Notes: generated by a model not told the origin, from the sequence alone. A DNA stretch of 64,000 bases from CAYLHF01 sp964383365 (GCA_964383365.1 CAYLHF010000017.1:1-64000); one strand, 5' to 3'; numbered from the stretch's first letter, positions 16,028-24,489 are shown. A program made the numbers and translations.

Positions 16028-16633
16028 ATGATTAAAGAATTATTCAGAGAGATCAAGGCTACGATGGGTATCTACGAGCCCGCGACGGACAACACGTACG
16101 GTCTACTCGCAGAGTTTGCGGATCCGGCAGCCCTGTATCGGGCGGCACGGGCGACCAGTGAAGCCGGTTACAGCAAGTTTGACACCCACAGTCCGTTCCC
16201 CATTCACGGTATGGACGGTGCCATGGGTATGGGAAATTCCAAAGTGGGTTTTATCACGGCAGGCGGAGCAGCTACGGGTCTGGCGCTGGCCACATGGATG
16301 CAATGGTGGATGGGTGCGGTGGACTATCCGATCAATATCAGTGGCAAACCGTTCTTTGCCATCGAACCATCGATACCTATCATGTTCGAACTGACTATTC
16401 TCTTCGCGGCGATTGCGACCGTTCTCGGGATGTTCGGACTTAATGGTCTGCCGAGACATTACAATCCGCTGTTTTATTCCAAGTCGTTCGCGAGAGTAAC
16501 CGACGATGCCTTCTTTCTCCATATTGCGGCCAGGGACGCCCGATTTGATCTCGATGCGACGAGGCACTTTCTGAGCGGGCTCGGAGCAACCGATGTAGAA
16601 GTCATTCATGATTACGGTGATGCCGAAAAATGA
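16028..16633 (+). CDS. actD: Alternative complex III subunit ActD (DUF3341 membrane protein)
   Basis: ActD is a two-helix membrane subunit of ACIII with a soluble DUF3341-type domain. The 201-aa product shows YGLLAEFADPAALYRAARATSEAGYSKFDTHSPFPIHGMD, which is the family hallmark. A helix pair follows (FITAGGAATGLALATWMQWW and IPIMFELTILFAAIATVLGMFG) and a small C-terminal alpha/beta tail. It is 52 nt after actC. Its TGA stop overlaps the ATG of actE (ATGA, 16630-16633), so the two are translationally coupled. Confidence 0.95.
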   Translation: MIKELFREIKATMGIYEPATDNTYGLLAEFADPAALYRAARATSEAGYSKFDTHSPFPIHGMDGAMGMGNSKVGFITAGGAATGLALATWMQWWMGAVDYPINISGKPFFAIEPSIPIMFELTILFAAIATVLGMFGLNGLPRHYNPLFYSKSFARVTDDAFFLHIAARDARFDLDATRHFLSGLGATDVEVIHDYGDAEK

Positions 16634-17280
16634 ACCGAACGATTAGTGGCTATACGCTAAAAATGAAATACGCAACAACAACGCCTTATTCTGCCCGACT
16701 TGGCCTGGCTTTGCTGACGGCCCTTGTTCTCGGTGGTTGCCAGGGATCAATTTCGGATAAGCCTCCGATCCATATCGTACCGAACATGGACTTTCAGGAG
16801 AAATTCGAGGCACAGGAGGCAAATCCTTTTTTTAAAGACGATATGGCCATGCGTCCGCCCGTAGAGGGTGTGGTAGCGCGTGGACATCTCAACGATGATC
16901 CGATGTTGTACACCGGAAAGAACGCCGATGGGACCTTCGTGAAGAAGATGCCCGTGCGTTTGACGACCGAGTTGATGGGGAGAGGGCGTGCGCGCTTCGA
17001 AATATTCTGCTCGGTGTGTCACGGTTCTGCCGGTGATGGTAGAGGTATTATCATGACTGGCAACTATGGATATGTTCCGGCTCCGGACTTTCATACAGAC
17101 GAGCGACGGGCACGACCAGACGGGTTTTTCTTCGATGCGATGACGCGCGGTATCCGGACGATGCCACCGTACGCTGCTCAGGTTCCGGTTGCTGACCGAT
17201 GGGCGATTGTTGCCTATATCCGGGCATTACAGCGGAGTCAACACGCGGGAACGAACGATGTACCGGCAGAAGAACGATAG
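16630..17280 (+). CDS. actE: Alternative complex III subunit ActE, mono-haem cytochrome c lipoprotein
   Basis: ActE is a small periplasmic c-type cytochrome tethered by a lipid anchor. The signal peptide ends in the lipobox LGGC with the acylated Cys at residue 37. The single haem site is CSVCH (127-131). TMPPYAAQVP in the last third probably supplies the axial Met, and WAIVAYIRALQ is the usual C-terminal helix. It likely takes electrons from ActA/B and passes them to the caa3 oxidase. ATG 16630 overlaps the actD stop. A second ATG at codon 12 (MKYATT) would give a shorter signal peptide and may be the true start. Confidence 0.93.
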   Translation: MNRTISGYTLKMKYATTTPYSARLGLALLTALVLGGCQGSISDKPPIHIVPNMDFQEKFEAQEANPFFKDDMAMRPPVEGVVARGHLNDDPMLYTGKNADGTFVKKMPVRLTTELMGRGRARFEIFCSVCHGSAGDGRGIIMTGNYGYVPAPDFHTDERRARPDGFFFDAMTRGIRTMPPYAAQVPVADRWAIVAYIRALQRSQHAGTNDVPAEER

Positions 17281-17344
17281 ACCGGTGACAATTTATTTGA
17301 ACAGAAGTCAGGTCTGAGACCTGCGATTGAAAGGAACAGGATTT

Positions 17345-18604
17345 ATGTCGAATACAGTGAAGCGAAGCAATCCTTTCGTCTGGTTGATTGACCCCGTTCA
17401 ATCTACTGCCGATCGTGCGAGCGAGATGTACCGATTCAAGTGGTCTCCGGTCGCATGGATGCTACCGCTCGGTCTGGGAATAGCTGGCCTGACAATGAGT
17501 TCAGTAACCTGGCTCACGGATCCCGAGCAGTTTTATTTTTCCTATCTAATTGGATGGTCGTTCTGCCTGTCTCTGACGGTCGGTGCTCTCTTCTTCGTTT
17601 TGATTCAGCATCTCACCAAAGCCTATTGGAGTGTGGTCATCCGGCGGATATCGGAAGCGCTGATCTGGTCCTTTCCTCTGCTGGTCATTCTTGGTCTGCC
17701 AATTCTTTTCGGGATGCACGATCTGTATCACTGGTCACATGCAGAAGTAATCGATCCCACGAGCACGTCTTTTGATGAGGTACTTGCCGGGAAGAGTTCG
17801 TATCTCAATGTCCCATTTTTTCTGGGACGAATGATATTCTACTTCCTCGTATGGACGTTTATCTCGTTTCGTCTCTATACGTTGAGCATCAGGCAGGACG
17901 TAGATGGTGGTACGGATATTCCGGCCCGTCAGCGTAGTGTGAGTTCGTGGGGACTCGCGATCACCGCTGTGACCACCTCGTTCGCGTCGTTCGATATACT
18001 GATGTCGTTGTCTCCCCACTGGTTTTCGACCATTTTCGGCATCTATTTTTTTGGTGGTTCTTTCATGAGCGTCATGGCCGTCATGGCACTGGTAGCCATG
18101 ATTCTGCAACAGAAAGGCATGTTGTCGTCAGTCGTCACTACCGAACATTACCAGGATCTCGGTAAATTTTTATTCGGATTCATTGTGTTCTGGGCATACA
18201 TCGCCTTTAGTCAATACATGCTGATCTGGTACGGAAACCTTCCGGAGGAGACGATTTTTTATCGCGAGAGGCTGGAGAATGGCTGGCAGATCGTCAGTGC
18301 CGTTTTACTCATTGCCCACTTTATCATCCCGTTTCTCGTGTTGCTCTCAAGAACAGCAAAGAGAGTCCTTCCGGTACTCGCTTCGATGTGTATCTGGATG
18401 CTTGTCATGCACTGGTTCGATTTTTACTGGCTCGCGATGCCGGTGTTACACGAAGACGCAGCATTCCACCTGGTCGATTTAACCGCGTGGATCGGGTTGT
18501 CTGGAATATTTTTTGGCTCGCTGATGTTTCGCCTGAGTCGGCACAGTCTGGTACCGGAGCAAGATCCTCGGCTGTCGCAATCCCTCTCATTTACTAATTC
18601 CTGA
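17345..18604 (+). CDS. actF: Alternative complex III subunit ActF (NrfD-like membrane subunit)
   Basis: ActF is the second large polytopic subunit of ACIII, related to ActC. It has about ten membrane helices (WMLPLGLGIAGLTMSSVTWL, FYFSYLIGWSFCLSLTVGALFFVLIQHLTKAYWS, FLFGFIVFWAYIAFSQYMLIWYGNLPEE and others). The HLTKAYWSVVIRRISE and FSQYMLIWYGNLPEET stretches are diagnostic. ATG 17345, preceded by AAAGGA about 11 nt upstream, is preferred to the TTG at 17327. It closes the actABCDEF set and is followed 16 nt later by a small membrane protein. Confidence 0.95.
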   Translation: MSNTVKRSNPFVWLIDPVQSTADRASEMYRFKWSPVAWMLPLGLGIAGLTMSSVTWLTDPEQFYFSYLIGWSFCLSLTVGALFFVLIQHLTKAYWSVVIRRISEALIWSFPLLVILGLPILFGMHDLYHWSHAEVIDPTSTSFDEVLAGKSSYLNVPFFLGRMIFYFLVWTFISFRLYTLSIRQDVDGGTDIPARQRSVSSWGLAITAVTTSFASFDILMSLSPHWFSTIFGIYFFGGSFMSVMAVMALVAMILQQKGMLSSVVTTEHYQDLGKFLFGFIVFWAYIAFSQYMLIWYGNLPEETIFYRERLENGWQIVSAVLLIAHFIIPFLVLLSRTAKRVLPVLASMCIWMLVMHWFDFYWLAMPVLHEDAAFHLVDLTAWIGLSGIFFGSLMFRLSRHSLVPEQDPRLSQSLSFTNS

Positions 18605-18620
18605 TTCTCGCAGGTAGATT

Positions 18621-18947
18621 ATGGATAAGTCAACATCGGTAGGATTCGAATCCGAGTCGGTCAGTGCGAATGCAGTTCTGCGTATGGTACTGGGGGTTTT
18701 TGTATTCATCGCGATCATACTGGCGGTGGTACTCCAGGTCGCAAGAATCAAATTTGAAGATGCCAAGACAGAGGCTACAACCATTTCTGGCTATCCTCTA
18801 CTCAGAGAAACGCGTGCTGCATCTGCCGCTCGTCTATCCGGCTACGTGCCCATAGATCGGGATGGTGGTATCTATCAGATTCCCATCGACCGTGCCATGG
18901 AGTTGGTCGTTCAGGATGCAGCTAAGGAAGCCGGTACCAGAAACTAG
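18621..18947 (+). CDS. Small one-TM membrane protein between actF and sco
   Basis: A 108-aa protein with one strong hydrophobic helix (residues 23-43, MVLGVFVFIAIILAVVLQVA). The charged C-terminal part (LRETRAASAARLSGYVPIDRDGGIYQIPIDRAMELVVQDAA) would lie on one side of the membrane. The stretch ending in IPIDRAMELV resembles the short conserved tail seen in small proteins encoded next to SCO and oxidase genes in related operons. It is probably an accessory or assembly factor of ACIII or the caa3 oxidase. That role is inferred only from position, 16 nt after actF and 17 nt before sco. Confidence 0.75.
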   Translation: MDKSTSVGFESESVSANAVLRMVLGVFVFIAIILAVVLQVARIKFEDAKTEATTISGYPLLRETRAASAARLSGYVPIDRDGGIYQIPIDRAMELVVQDAAKEAGTRN

Positions 18948-18964
18948 GTTTTGGACGAAAAAGA

Positions 18965-19852
18965 ATGCCGACAGGTAGCCGCATAGTAATGAATCGAACT
19001 TCCGCTCGTACGCGGAGTCTCGGGTTTTTCTTCTGGATGATCCTGGCTGTCGGGCTCGTCACCCGGAGCGCCTCGGCTCAGGACGATTCAGCAGCGTCCG
19101 ATCTCCCCCCTGTATTCGATGGCGTAGGAATCGACGAGAAACTTGGCGGGATGATTCCAATGGATCTCGAGTTTTACGATGAGAACGGATCGGCCATTCA
19201 CATCGGAGATTATTTCACCGGCGACAGACCGGTCATTCTGAATCTGGTCTATCACAATTGTCCGATGCTCTGCAACATCATGTTGGAGAGTTTTACGAAG
19301 ACGGTTCGTGACATGGAATTTTCACCGGGTTCGGAATTCGACATACTGACGGTCAGCTTTTCAGCGATCGAGACTCCTGATCTGGCCATGCGGCAGAAAG
19401 AACGCTATCTCGATATCCTTGATCGGGACGGGGCCGCGGACGGATGGCATTTCCTTACCGGGAGGGACGAAAATATCAAAAAGTTGGCCGCGTCGGTAGG
19501 ATTTCGTTTCCGGTACGTTGAGGAGACGCGCGAGTTTGCGCATCCAGCGGCGCTCATATTTCTTTCTGATTCAGGTACCATTACGCGCTACATTCACGGT
19601 ATGAGCTTTCCGAAGCAAGATGTTCGAAGAGCAATTGTTGAAGCATCAGAGGGTCGGGTCGGATCGACGGTCGATCAGATTTTTCTCTTCTGTTACCGGT
19701 ACGACGTAACGGCTAACTCGTACGTATTACAGGCCACGAGATTAATGAGGCTCGGTGGTTTTCTAACACTTCTCGTCGTCGTCACAGGATTATTCTTGTT
19801 CTGGCGCAGGGAAAGACACAGGCAGGTGGCAACATCTGCTGCCCACTCATGA
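18965..19852 (+). CDS. SCO1/SenC family copper chaperone for cytochrome oxidase CuA
   Basis: SCO proteins deliver copper to, or reduce, the CuA centre of cytochrome oxidase subunit II in the periplasm. The 295-aa product has an N-terminal signal/anchor (about residues 18-38) and a thioredoxin-like domain with the copper motif CPMLC (Cys99, Cys103) and the ligand His192 in FAHPAALIF. A second membrane helix lies near the C-terminus (about 266-283), followed by a basic tail. ATG 18965 or ATG 18989 could start it; the second leaves a more compact signal. It sits immediately upstream of coxB, its expected client. Confidence 0.94.
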   Translation: MPTGSRIVMNRTSARTRSLGFFFWMILAVGLVTRSASAQDDSAASDLPPVFDGVGIDEKLGGMIPMDLEFYDENGSAIHIGDYFTGDRPVILNLVYHNCPMLCNIMLESFTKTVRDMEFSPGSEFDILTVSFSAIETPDLAMRQKERYLDILDRDGAADGWHFLTGRDENIKKLAASVGFRFRYVEETREFAHPAALIFLSDSGTITRYIHGMSFPKQDVRRAIVEASEGRVGSTVDQIFLFCYRYDVTANSYVLQATRLMRLGGFLTLLVVVTGLFLFWRRERHRQVATSAAHS

Positions 19853-19889
19853 TTCCTAATTTTTTACAATAGACTCTATCCACCGCACA

Positions 19890-20819
19890 ATGGGCGAGAG
19901 CGGATCATTCTGGCTTCCTGACGCCATGTCTACACTGGCACCCGAAGTCGACTCTCTTTTTTACTTCGTCGTCTGGGCGAGTACGATCATTTTCATTGCG
20001 GTCATCGCTGCCATGGTCTATTTCATGGTTCGATATCGGAGGAAAAGCGAAGCCTTCGTTCCGATTCCGGAACCGGAGAATCGTCTTCTGGAGATGACCT
20101 GGATTGTACTCCCGACCATTCTTACGATGATTGTGTTCACGTGGGGATTCAAGGTATTCGTCCGGTTGAGTACGCCACCACCGGATGCATATCAGATTAC
20201 CGTCCGGGCTCAGCAGTGGGCGTGGAATTTTGAATATCCCAACGGGGCTTCCTCTACTAACGAACTGTACGTTCCGGTCGGGACACCGGTGAAGCTCAAT
20301 ATGAGCAGCACGGACGTCATACACAGTTTTTTCGTCCCTGACTTCCGGATCAAACAGGATGTACTCCCCAACCGGTATACATCGGTCTGGTTTGAGGCAA
20401 TTGACCAGGGCGATTTTCAGGTCTATTGTACGGAGTATTGCGGTACACAGCACTCGGGTATGTTGGCGACGATTCATGTCGTTACGCAAACGGAGTTCGA
20501 TACGTGGTTGGATTCCCAGAATCAGGATCTCCCGCCAGTTGAGCTGGGAGAACGGCTTTTTGCACAGTGCAGTGTCTGCCATTCGACGGCTGGCATTCGC
20601 ATAGTCGGTCCTCCGCTAAATGGAATATTTGGTCAGGAAAGGACATTCGATGACGGTTCTACCGGCACAGTCGATGACGATTATCTCCACGAGTCCATCG
20701 TCTCGCCGAGTGCCAAGATTGTAGCCACGTACCCCAATGCCATGCCTGCAACCTTCGGTGCATCCCTCTCCCCGAAAGAGGTGGATGGACTGATCGCTTA
20801 TATCAAGTCAATGGAGTGA
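19890..20819 (+). CDS. coxB: caa3 cytochrome c oxidase subunit II with fused cytochrome c
   Basis: Subunit II accepts electrons at CuA and here also carries its own cytochrome c, the caa3 layout. Two membrane helices (about residues 24-48 and 70-92) are followed by the cupredoxin domain. Its CuA ligands are His145 (DVIHSFFVPDF), Cys180, Cys184, His188 and Met191 in CTEYCGTQHSGM. The aromatic patch QQWAWNFEYPNG is present. The fused C-terminal domain has CSVCH (227-231), GPPLNGIFG and NAMPATFG, whose Met is the probable axial ligand. It lies between sco and coxA. Confidence 0.96.
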   Translation: MGESGSFWLPDAMSTLAPEVDSLFYFVVWASTIIFIAVIAAMVYFMVRYRRKSEAFVPIPEPENRLLEMTWIVLPTILTMIVFTWGFKVFVRLSTPPPDAYQITVRAQQWAWNFEYPNGASSTNELYVPVGTPVKLNMSSTDVIHSFFVPDFRIKQDVLPNRYTSVWFEAIDQGDFQVYCTEYCGTQHSGMLATIHVVTQTEFDTWLDSQNQDLPPVELGERLFAQCSVCHSTAGIRIVGPPLNGIFGQERTFDDGSTGTVDDDYLHESIVSPSAKIVATYPNAMPATFGASLSPKEVDGLIAYIKSME

Positions 20820-20879
20820 TTTTCACGGGCAGGTTGTCACGTCCGTGTCTTGTTAAACTGGTTAATAGAAGTGAGTGAA

Positions 20880-22562
20880 ATGAGTGTCATAGCGTCTCCG
20901 AGCGGAGGAGCAATCAACTATCTGAACCACGATAAGTCCATCATGTCGTGGTTGGGGACGAAAGATCACAAGCGGATCGGGATCATGTATCTTATCGCGG
21001 TCAGTCTGGCATTCCTTGCGGGAGGAATTCTGGCTGTTCTGGTCCGCCTTGAGTTACTGGGCCCGGGTGAGACGATCATGAGTGCCGATTCATACAATCA
21101 GGCGTTCACCATTCACGCGGTTCTGATGATTTTCGCGTTTATCATCCCCGCCATTCCGGCAGCGATGGGTAATTTTGTCCTTCCGATGCAGTTGGGGGCG
21201 AAGGACGTTGCCTTTCCGCGGCTTAATCTGGCCAGCTTCTATATTTATCTGATTGGAGCGGTCATTGCGTTGAGTGCGCTGCTCGTCGGTAGAATCGATG
21301 GCGGTTGGACGTTTTATGCTCCATACTCGGAACGGGTTGGAGACAGCATATTGTTCGTCACAACCGGCGTATTCGTGATGGGATTTTCGTCGATATTGAC
21401 GGGACTGAATTTTATCGTCACGGTCCACAAAATGAGGACTCCGGGGCTTACGTGGACTCGCCTTCCGCTATTCGTCTGGGCGCTTTATGCAACCGGGATC
21501 GTTCAGGTGCTGGCTACGCCGGTAATTGGTATTACGATGGTCTTGCTCTTTCTGGAGCGTGCGATGGCCATTGGCATTTTCGATCCCGCACTCGGTGGAG
21601 ATCCCGTGCTGTTCCAGCACTTCTTCTGGTTTTATTCGCATCCGGCTGTATACATCATGATTCTGCCGGCTTTCGGTATTATATCAGAAATTGTCGGAAC
21701 GTTCTCGCGGCATCGCGTCGTCGGGTATAAGTTCATTGCTCTCTCGTCGATCGCTATCGCCTTTCTCGGATTCCTGGTCTGGGGACATCATATGTTCGTC
21801 TCCGGGCAGAGCGCCCTGTCGTCTACCATATTTTCTCTGATTACCTATCTGATCGGAATTCCCACCGGAATCAAGGTGATTAATTGGGTTTCAACGCTAC
21901 ACAAGGGGTCTATTTCATTCAAAACACCCATGTTGTATGCGCTGATGTTTCTATTCACATTCAGCATCGGTGGATTTACGGGAATTATGCTGGGCGTATT
22001 GGCTGTGGATGTGCATCTGCACGACACATATTTCGTGGTCGCTCATTTCCACTATGTGATGATGGGAGGCAACGTAATTGCCGCCCTCGGTGGGTTGCAT
22101 TACTGGTGGCCCAAGATGACCGGAAAGATGTACAGCGAGATGCTGGGCAAAGTAGCAGCATTCCTGGTTTTCGTTGGTTTTAACCTGACGTTCTTTCCAC
22201 AGTTTATTGCCGGGACGCAGGGAATGCCGAGACGGTACTACGACTATCTTCCGGAATTCGAGTCCATGATGAAGTTGTCCACGTATGGGTCCTGGGTGCT
22301 CGCTGCCGGTCTTCTACTGATTGCCGGTTATTTGCTTTCCTCTCTCGTCAATGGAAAAAAGGCGTCCACCAACCCGTGGAAATCGTTGACGCTGGAGTGG
22401 ACACACACTTCTGTTATGCCGCATCCGCATAATTTTGAAGAGACACCGATTGTCACTCGTGGTCCGTACGATTATCACCTGGCTCCGGAGATTTTCCAGG
22501 ATGTCAACAGTGGCGATGGACATCCTCGAGTCACGCCCCCGATCGAATCCAGTCCCGTTTAA
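20880..22562 (+). CDS. coxA: caa3 cytochrome c oxidase subunit I, A2-type
   Basis: The catalytic haem-copper subunit with 12 membrane helices. Key elements are TIHAVLMIFAF (low-spin haem ligand region), FYSHPAVYIMILP near residue 253, WGHHMFVSG, and HDTYFVVAHFHYVMMGG with the haem ligands. The YSHP motif replaces the GHPE sequence of A1 oxidases, so the D-channel Glu is absent and Tyr-Ser are present, as in A2-type enzymes such as that of Rhodothermus marinus. ATG 20880 is preferred to the TTG at 20850. The C-terminal tail (TPIVTRGPYDYHLAPE) is typical of caa3 subunits. Confidence 0.97.
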   Translation: MSVIASPSGGAINYLNHDKSIMSWLGTKDHKRIGIMYLIAVSLAFLAGGILAVLVRLELLGPGETIMSADSYNQAFTIHAVLMIFAFIIPAIPAAMGNFVLPMQLGAKDVAFPRLNLASFYIYLIGAVIALSALLVGRIDGGWTFYAPYSERVGDSILFVTTGVFVMGFSSILTGLNFIVTVHKMRTPGLTWTRLPLFVWALYATGIVQVLATPVIGITMVLLFLERAMAIGIFDPALGGDPVLFQHFFWFYSHPAVYIMILPAFGIISEIVGTFSRHRVVGYKFIALSSIAIAFLGFLVWGHHMFVSGQSALSSTIFSLITYLIGIPTGIKVINWVSTLHKGSISFKTPMLYALMFLFTFSIGGFTGIMLGVLAVDVHLHDTYFVVAHFHYVMMGGNVIAALGGLHYWWPKMTGKMYSEMLGKVAAFLVFVGFNLTFFPQFIAGTQGMPRRYYDYLPEFESMMKLSTYGSWVLAAGLLLIAGYLLSSLVNGKKASTNPWKSLTLEWTHTSVMPHPHNFEETPIVTRGPYDYHLAPEIFQDVNSGDGHPRVTPPIESSPV

Positions 22563-22601
22563 GTGTTAAACATCATTCTACTTACAGACGCTCAGTAACT
22601 C

Positions 22602-23285
22602 ATGGCATCTTCGACTGCGAGTCATAGCGATCATGCTTCCCATCTTCAGCATCATTTTGTCACATCCGACCAACAGTTCGATGCGTCAAAGATGGGCATG
22701 TGGCTCTTTCTTATTACGGAAATTCTACTTTTCAGCGGGATGTTCGTCACGTATACGGTATTTCGGGTCTGGCATCCCGAGGTATTCGAGCATTCGGCGG
22801 AATTACTGGACTGGCGACTCGGCGGTCTGAATACGCTGGTTCTCCTGGCATCTTCTTTTACCGTTGCACTGGGAATACATTTTGTCCAGGTTGGAAACCG
22901 GAAGGGACTGATTATCAACATCGTGCTGACGATCCTGTTCGCCGCAATATTCATGACGGTGAAGTACTTCGAGTACACTGGAAAGTGGGCGCATGGTGTG
23001 TATCCGGGGGCAGCCTTTGCTCCTCATGGGGTTGCGAGCGGTCACAATTATGCTGATTTTGACATCCCGTTCGCTGCTCAATTTTTCAGCATTTATTTCG
23101 TTATGACGGGGATCCACGGATTTCACGTCCTGATCGGAATGGGACTGTTCTTATGGCTCGTCTTCAGGGCCTTTCGGGGAGATTTTTCGCCCGAATATTA
23201 TACGCCCGTGGAGTTGACCGGCCTGTACTGGCACCTGGTCGATATCATCTGGATATTTCTTTTTCCGCTCCTGTATCTCATCTAG
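22602..23285 (+). CDS. coxC: Cytochrome c oxidase subunit III
   Basis: A 227-aa membrane protein with five helices, the short bacterial form of subunit III. Recognisable parts are KMGMWLFLITEILLFSGMFVTYTVFR at helix I, LNTLVLLASSFTVALGIHFVQ, FFSIYFVMTGIHGFHVLIGMGLFLWL and the closing VELTGLYWHLVDIIWIFLFPLLYLI. It stabilises the catalytic core and does not itself carry redox centres. It lies 39 nt after coxA and 45 nt before coxD in the same unit. Confidence 0.96.
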   Translation: MASSTASHSDHASHLQHHFVTSDQQFDASKMGMWLFLITEILLFSGMFVTYTVFRVWHPEVFEHSAELLDWRLGGLNTLVLLASSFTVALGIHFVQVGNRKGLIINIVLTILFAAIFMTVKYFEYTGKWAHGVYPGAAFAPHGVASGHNYADFDIPFAAQFFSIYFVMTGIHGFHVLIGMGLFLWLVFRAFRGDFSPEYYTPVELTGLYWHLVDIIWIFLFPLLYLI

Positions 23286-23330
23286 TACGCGGGTTACCGG
23301 CTCTCCGGGATCCGAAAGACACTCTATTCG

Positions 23331-23684
23331 ATGTCACACGCCGAACATCATATTACACCCATTAAGACACTGGTCCAGGTCATCGTTGCGCTGGCTTTTC
23401 TGACTATTCTGACCGTGATCATGGCCCAGGTAGACCTTGGTATACTGCACGTTCCGATGGCGCTTCTCATTGCCGGAATCAAGGCTACGCTGGTGGTTTT
23501 GATCTTTATGGGACTTCGTCATGACAACCGGGTGAACGCACTTATCTTCGCCATGGGAGCAATATTCGTGGTCGTTTTTCTCGCGTTTACACTCTTTGAT
23601 ACGGCGTTCCGGGGCGATCTACCGAGTACGACTGAAGGAACGATTATGGAGCAGCAGGCACCGGCTTCTCAGCACGCTCGGTAG
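23331..23684 (+). CDS. coxD: Cytochrome c oxidase subunit IV (caa3/COX4-prokaryotic type)
   Basis: A 117-aa small membrane subunit with three helices: LVQVIVALAFLTILTVIMAQV, VPMALLIAGIKATLVVLIFMGLRHD, and ALIFAMGAIFVVVFLAFTLFDTAF. The KATLVVLIFMGL stretch and the N-terminal His-rich MSHAEHH are typical of bacterial subunit IV. It is the last gene of the actA-coxD unit. Its final codons (from Ser, within ASQHAR) and TAG stop lie inside the first of three 37-bp direct repeats. Confidence 0.92.
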   Translation: MSHAEHHITPIKTLVQVIVALAFLTILTVIMAQVDLGILHVPMALLIAGIKATLVVLIFMGLRHDNRVNALIFAMGAIFVVVFLAFTLFDTAFRGDLPSTTEGTIMEQQAPASQHAR

Positions 23685-23776
23685 CGTCTGGGACAAACCG
23701 GATTCTCAGCACGCTCGGTAGCGTCTGGGACAAACCGGATTCTCAGCACGCTCGGTAGTGTCTCAGGCAAACCGGA
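23666..23776. repeat. Three 37-bp tandem direct repeats spanning the coxD stop codon, each with a short hairpin
   Basis: Units lie at 23666-23702, 23703-23739 and 23740-23776. The first two are identical; the third differs at four positions. Each holds ACGCT-CGGT-AGCGT, a 5-bp stem with a 4-nt loop. In the third unit the change to AGTGT keeps pairing through a G-U pair in RNA. The first unit encodes the end of coxD including its TAG. The array could act as a terminator or mRNA 3'-end protector. Confidence 0.85.
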
Positions 23777-23813
23777 TTCCCCGTCGCAACCCCTATGGTC
23801 ACAATCGTACCGA

Positions 23814-23841
23814 GAAGCAGGCAAAGATAAAACCCTGCTTC
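23814..23841. terminator. Hairpin between convergent coxD and nucleosidase-like gene
   Basis: GAAGCAGG (23814-23821) and CCTGCTTC (23834-23841) form a perfect 8-bp stem with a 12-nt A-rich loop. It sits between two genes that face each other, so it may stop transcription from either side. No T-run follows on either strand, which keeps the confidence low. Confidence 0.4.
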
Positions 23842-23877
23842 GATGAGCTGAAACAGAGAAGGAACCAGTGCCGAGGC

Positions 23878-24489
23878 TCAATCTGAAAACAGCTTCGAGA
23901 CGTTCTTGGAAAGATAGCCTGCCAGTTTCTTATTGGAAGCGGCCAACGTTTTCCTGAGATTCTTATCCTCAACGCCCATGTGACCGCTGACCACTTTCAG
24001 TACGTGGCACCCGACGCCGTGCGTAGCGGCGACGTACGCGACGGCATATCCCGTCATGTCACTCACGTCAGCGATGCGCTGCCAGTAACTGAGTTCCGTA
24101 GCGCCGTGAACGGTGTGGTCCTGGGTCACGAGTGTGACCGACTCCAGTTTCGGGAAAGGTGCCGACAGCGGCATCCTGGGATAGGTCGGTGCGGCCAGTT
24201 CTATCCGGTCGCCCTCGAATACCTGGGTTGCAGCTACGAGCGTTCCTACTGACAGCGTTTCGACCAGGGACGTGCACGTCCCGACATGAAGAAGTTTGGA
24301 GAATCGATGAGTTCGCGCAAGTCGTTCCGTTCGGAGCGTGGCCTTGATTTTCCCGATGCCAATGATCGAAATCAGGCACTGTCCATCATGCTGTTCCTCG
24401 CCCTCAGAGAGTCCGTTAAACCGTCCGCGTTCGTACGCCTGTAAAAATGGAAGGGCTTCTTCCTGTGTAGAAAAGACAATCCCGATCAT
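23878..24489 (-). CDS. Nucleosidase/phosphorylase-fold protein (MTAN/futalosine-hydrolase-like), key residues changed
   Basis: A 203-aa protein of the PNP_UDP_1 (nucleoside phosphorylase/MTA-SAH nucleosidase/futalosine hydrolase) fold. It starts MIGIVFSTQEEALPF and has SIIGIGKIKATLRTERL, matching the GIGKVNAA loop of MTAN, then HVGTCTSL and VGTLVAATQVFEGDRIEL. The later motif is DMTGYAVAYVAATHGV, where relatives have DMEGxAVA; the purine/ribose-binding Glu is Thr. The following ISD/ISN catalytic stretch reads VVSGHMG, so the acidic or Asn residue is also lost. It may bind rather than cleave a nucleoside, or use other chemistry. No menaquinone genes are nearby. I am sure of the fold and unsure of the function. 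Confidence 0.65.
   Translation of the reverse strand: MIGIVFSTQEEALPFLQAYERGRFNGLSEGEEQHDGQCLISIIGIGKIKATLRTERLARTHRFSKLLHVGTCTSLVETLSVGTLVAATQVFEGDRIELAAPTYPRMPLSAPFPKLESVTLVTQDHTVHGATELSYWQRIADVSDMTGYAVAYVAATHGVGCHVLKVVSGHMGVEDKNLRKTLAASNKKLAGYLSKNVSKLFSD

Noticed and set aside
18641..18661. GGATTCGAATCC, resembling a tRNA T-loop
   Set aside because: It is inside a coding region and no cloverleaf can be drawn around it.
23755..23877. Hydrophobic stretch in frame after the stop of the nucleosidase-like gene (minus strand)
   Set aside because: It has no ATG, GTG or TTG start at its head and ends within the repeat array; likely chance or an old extension.
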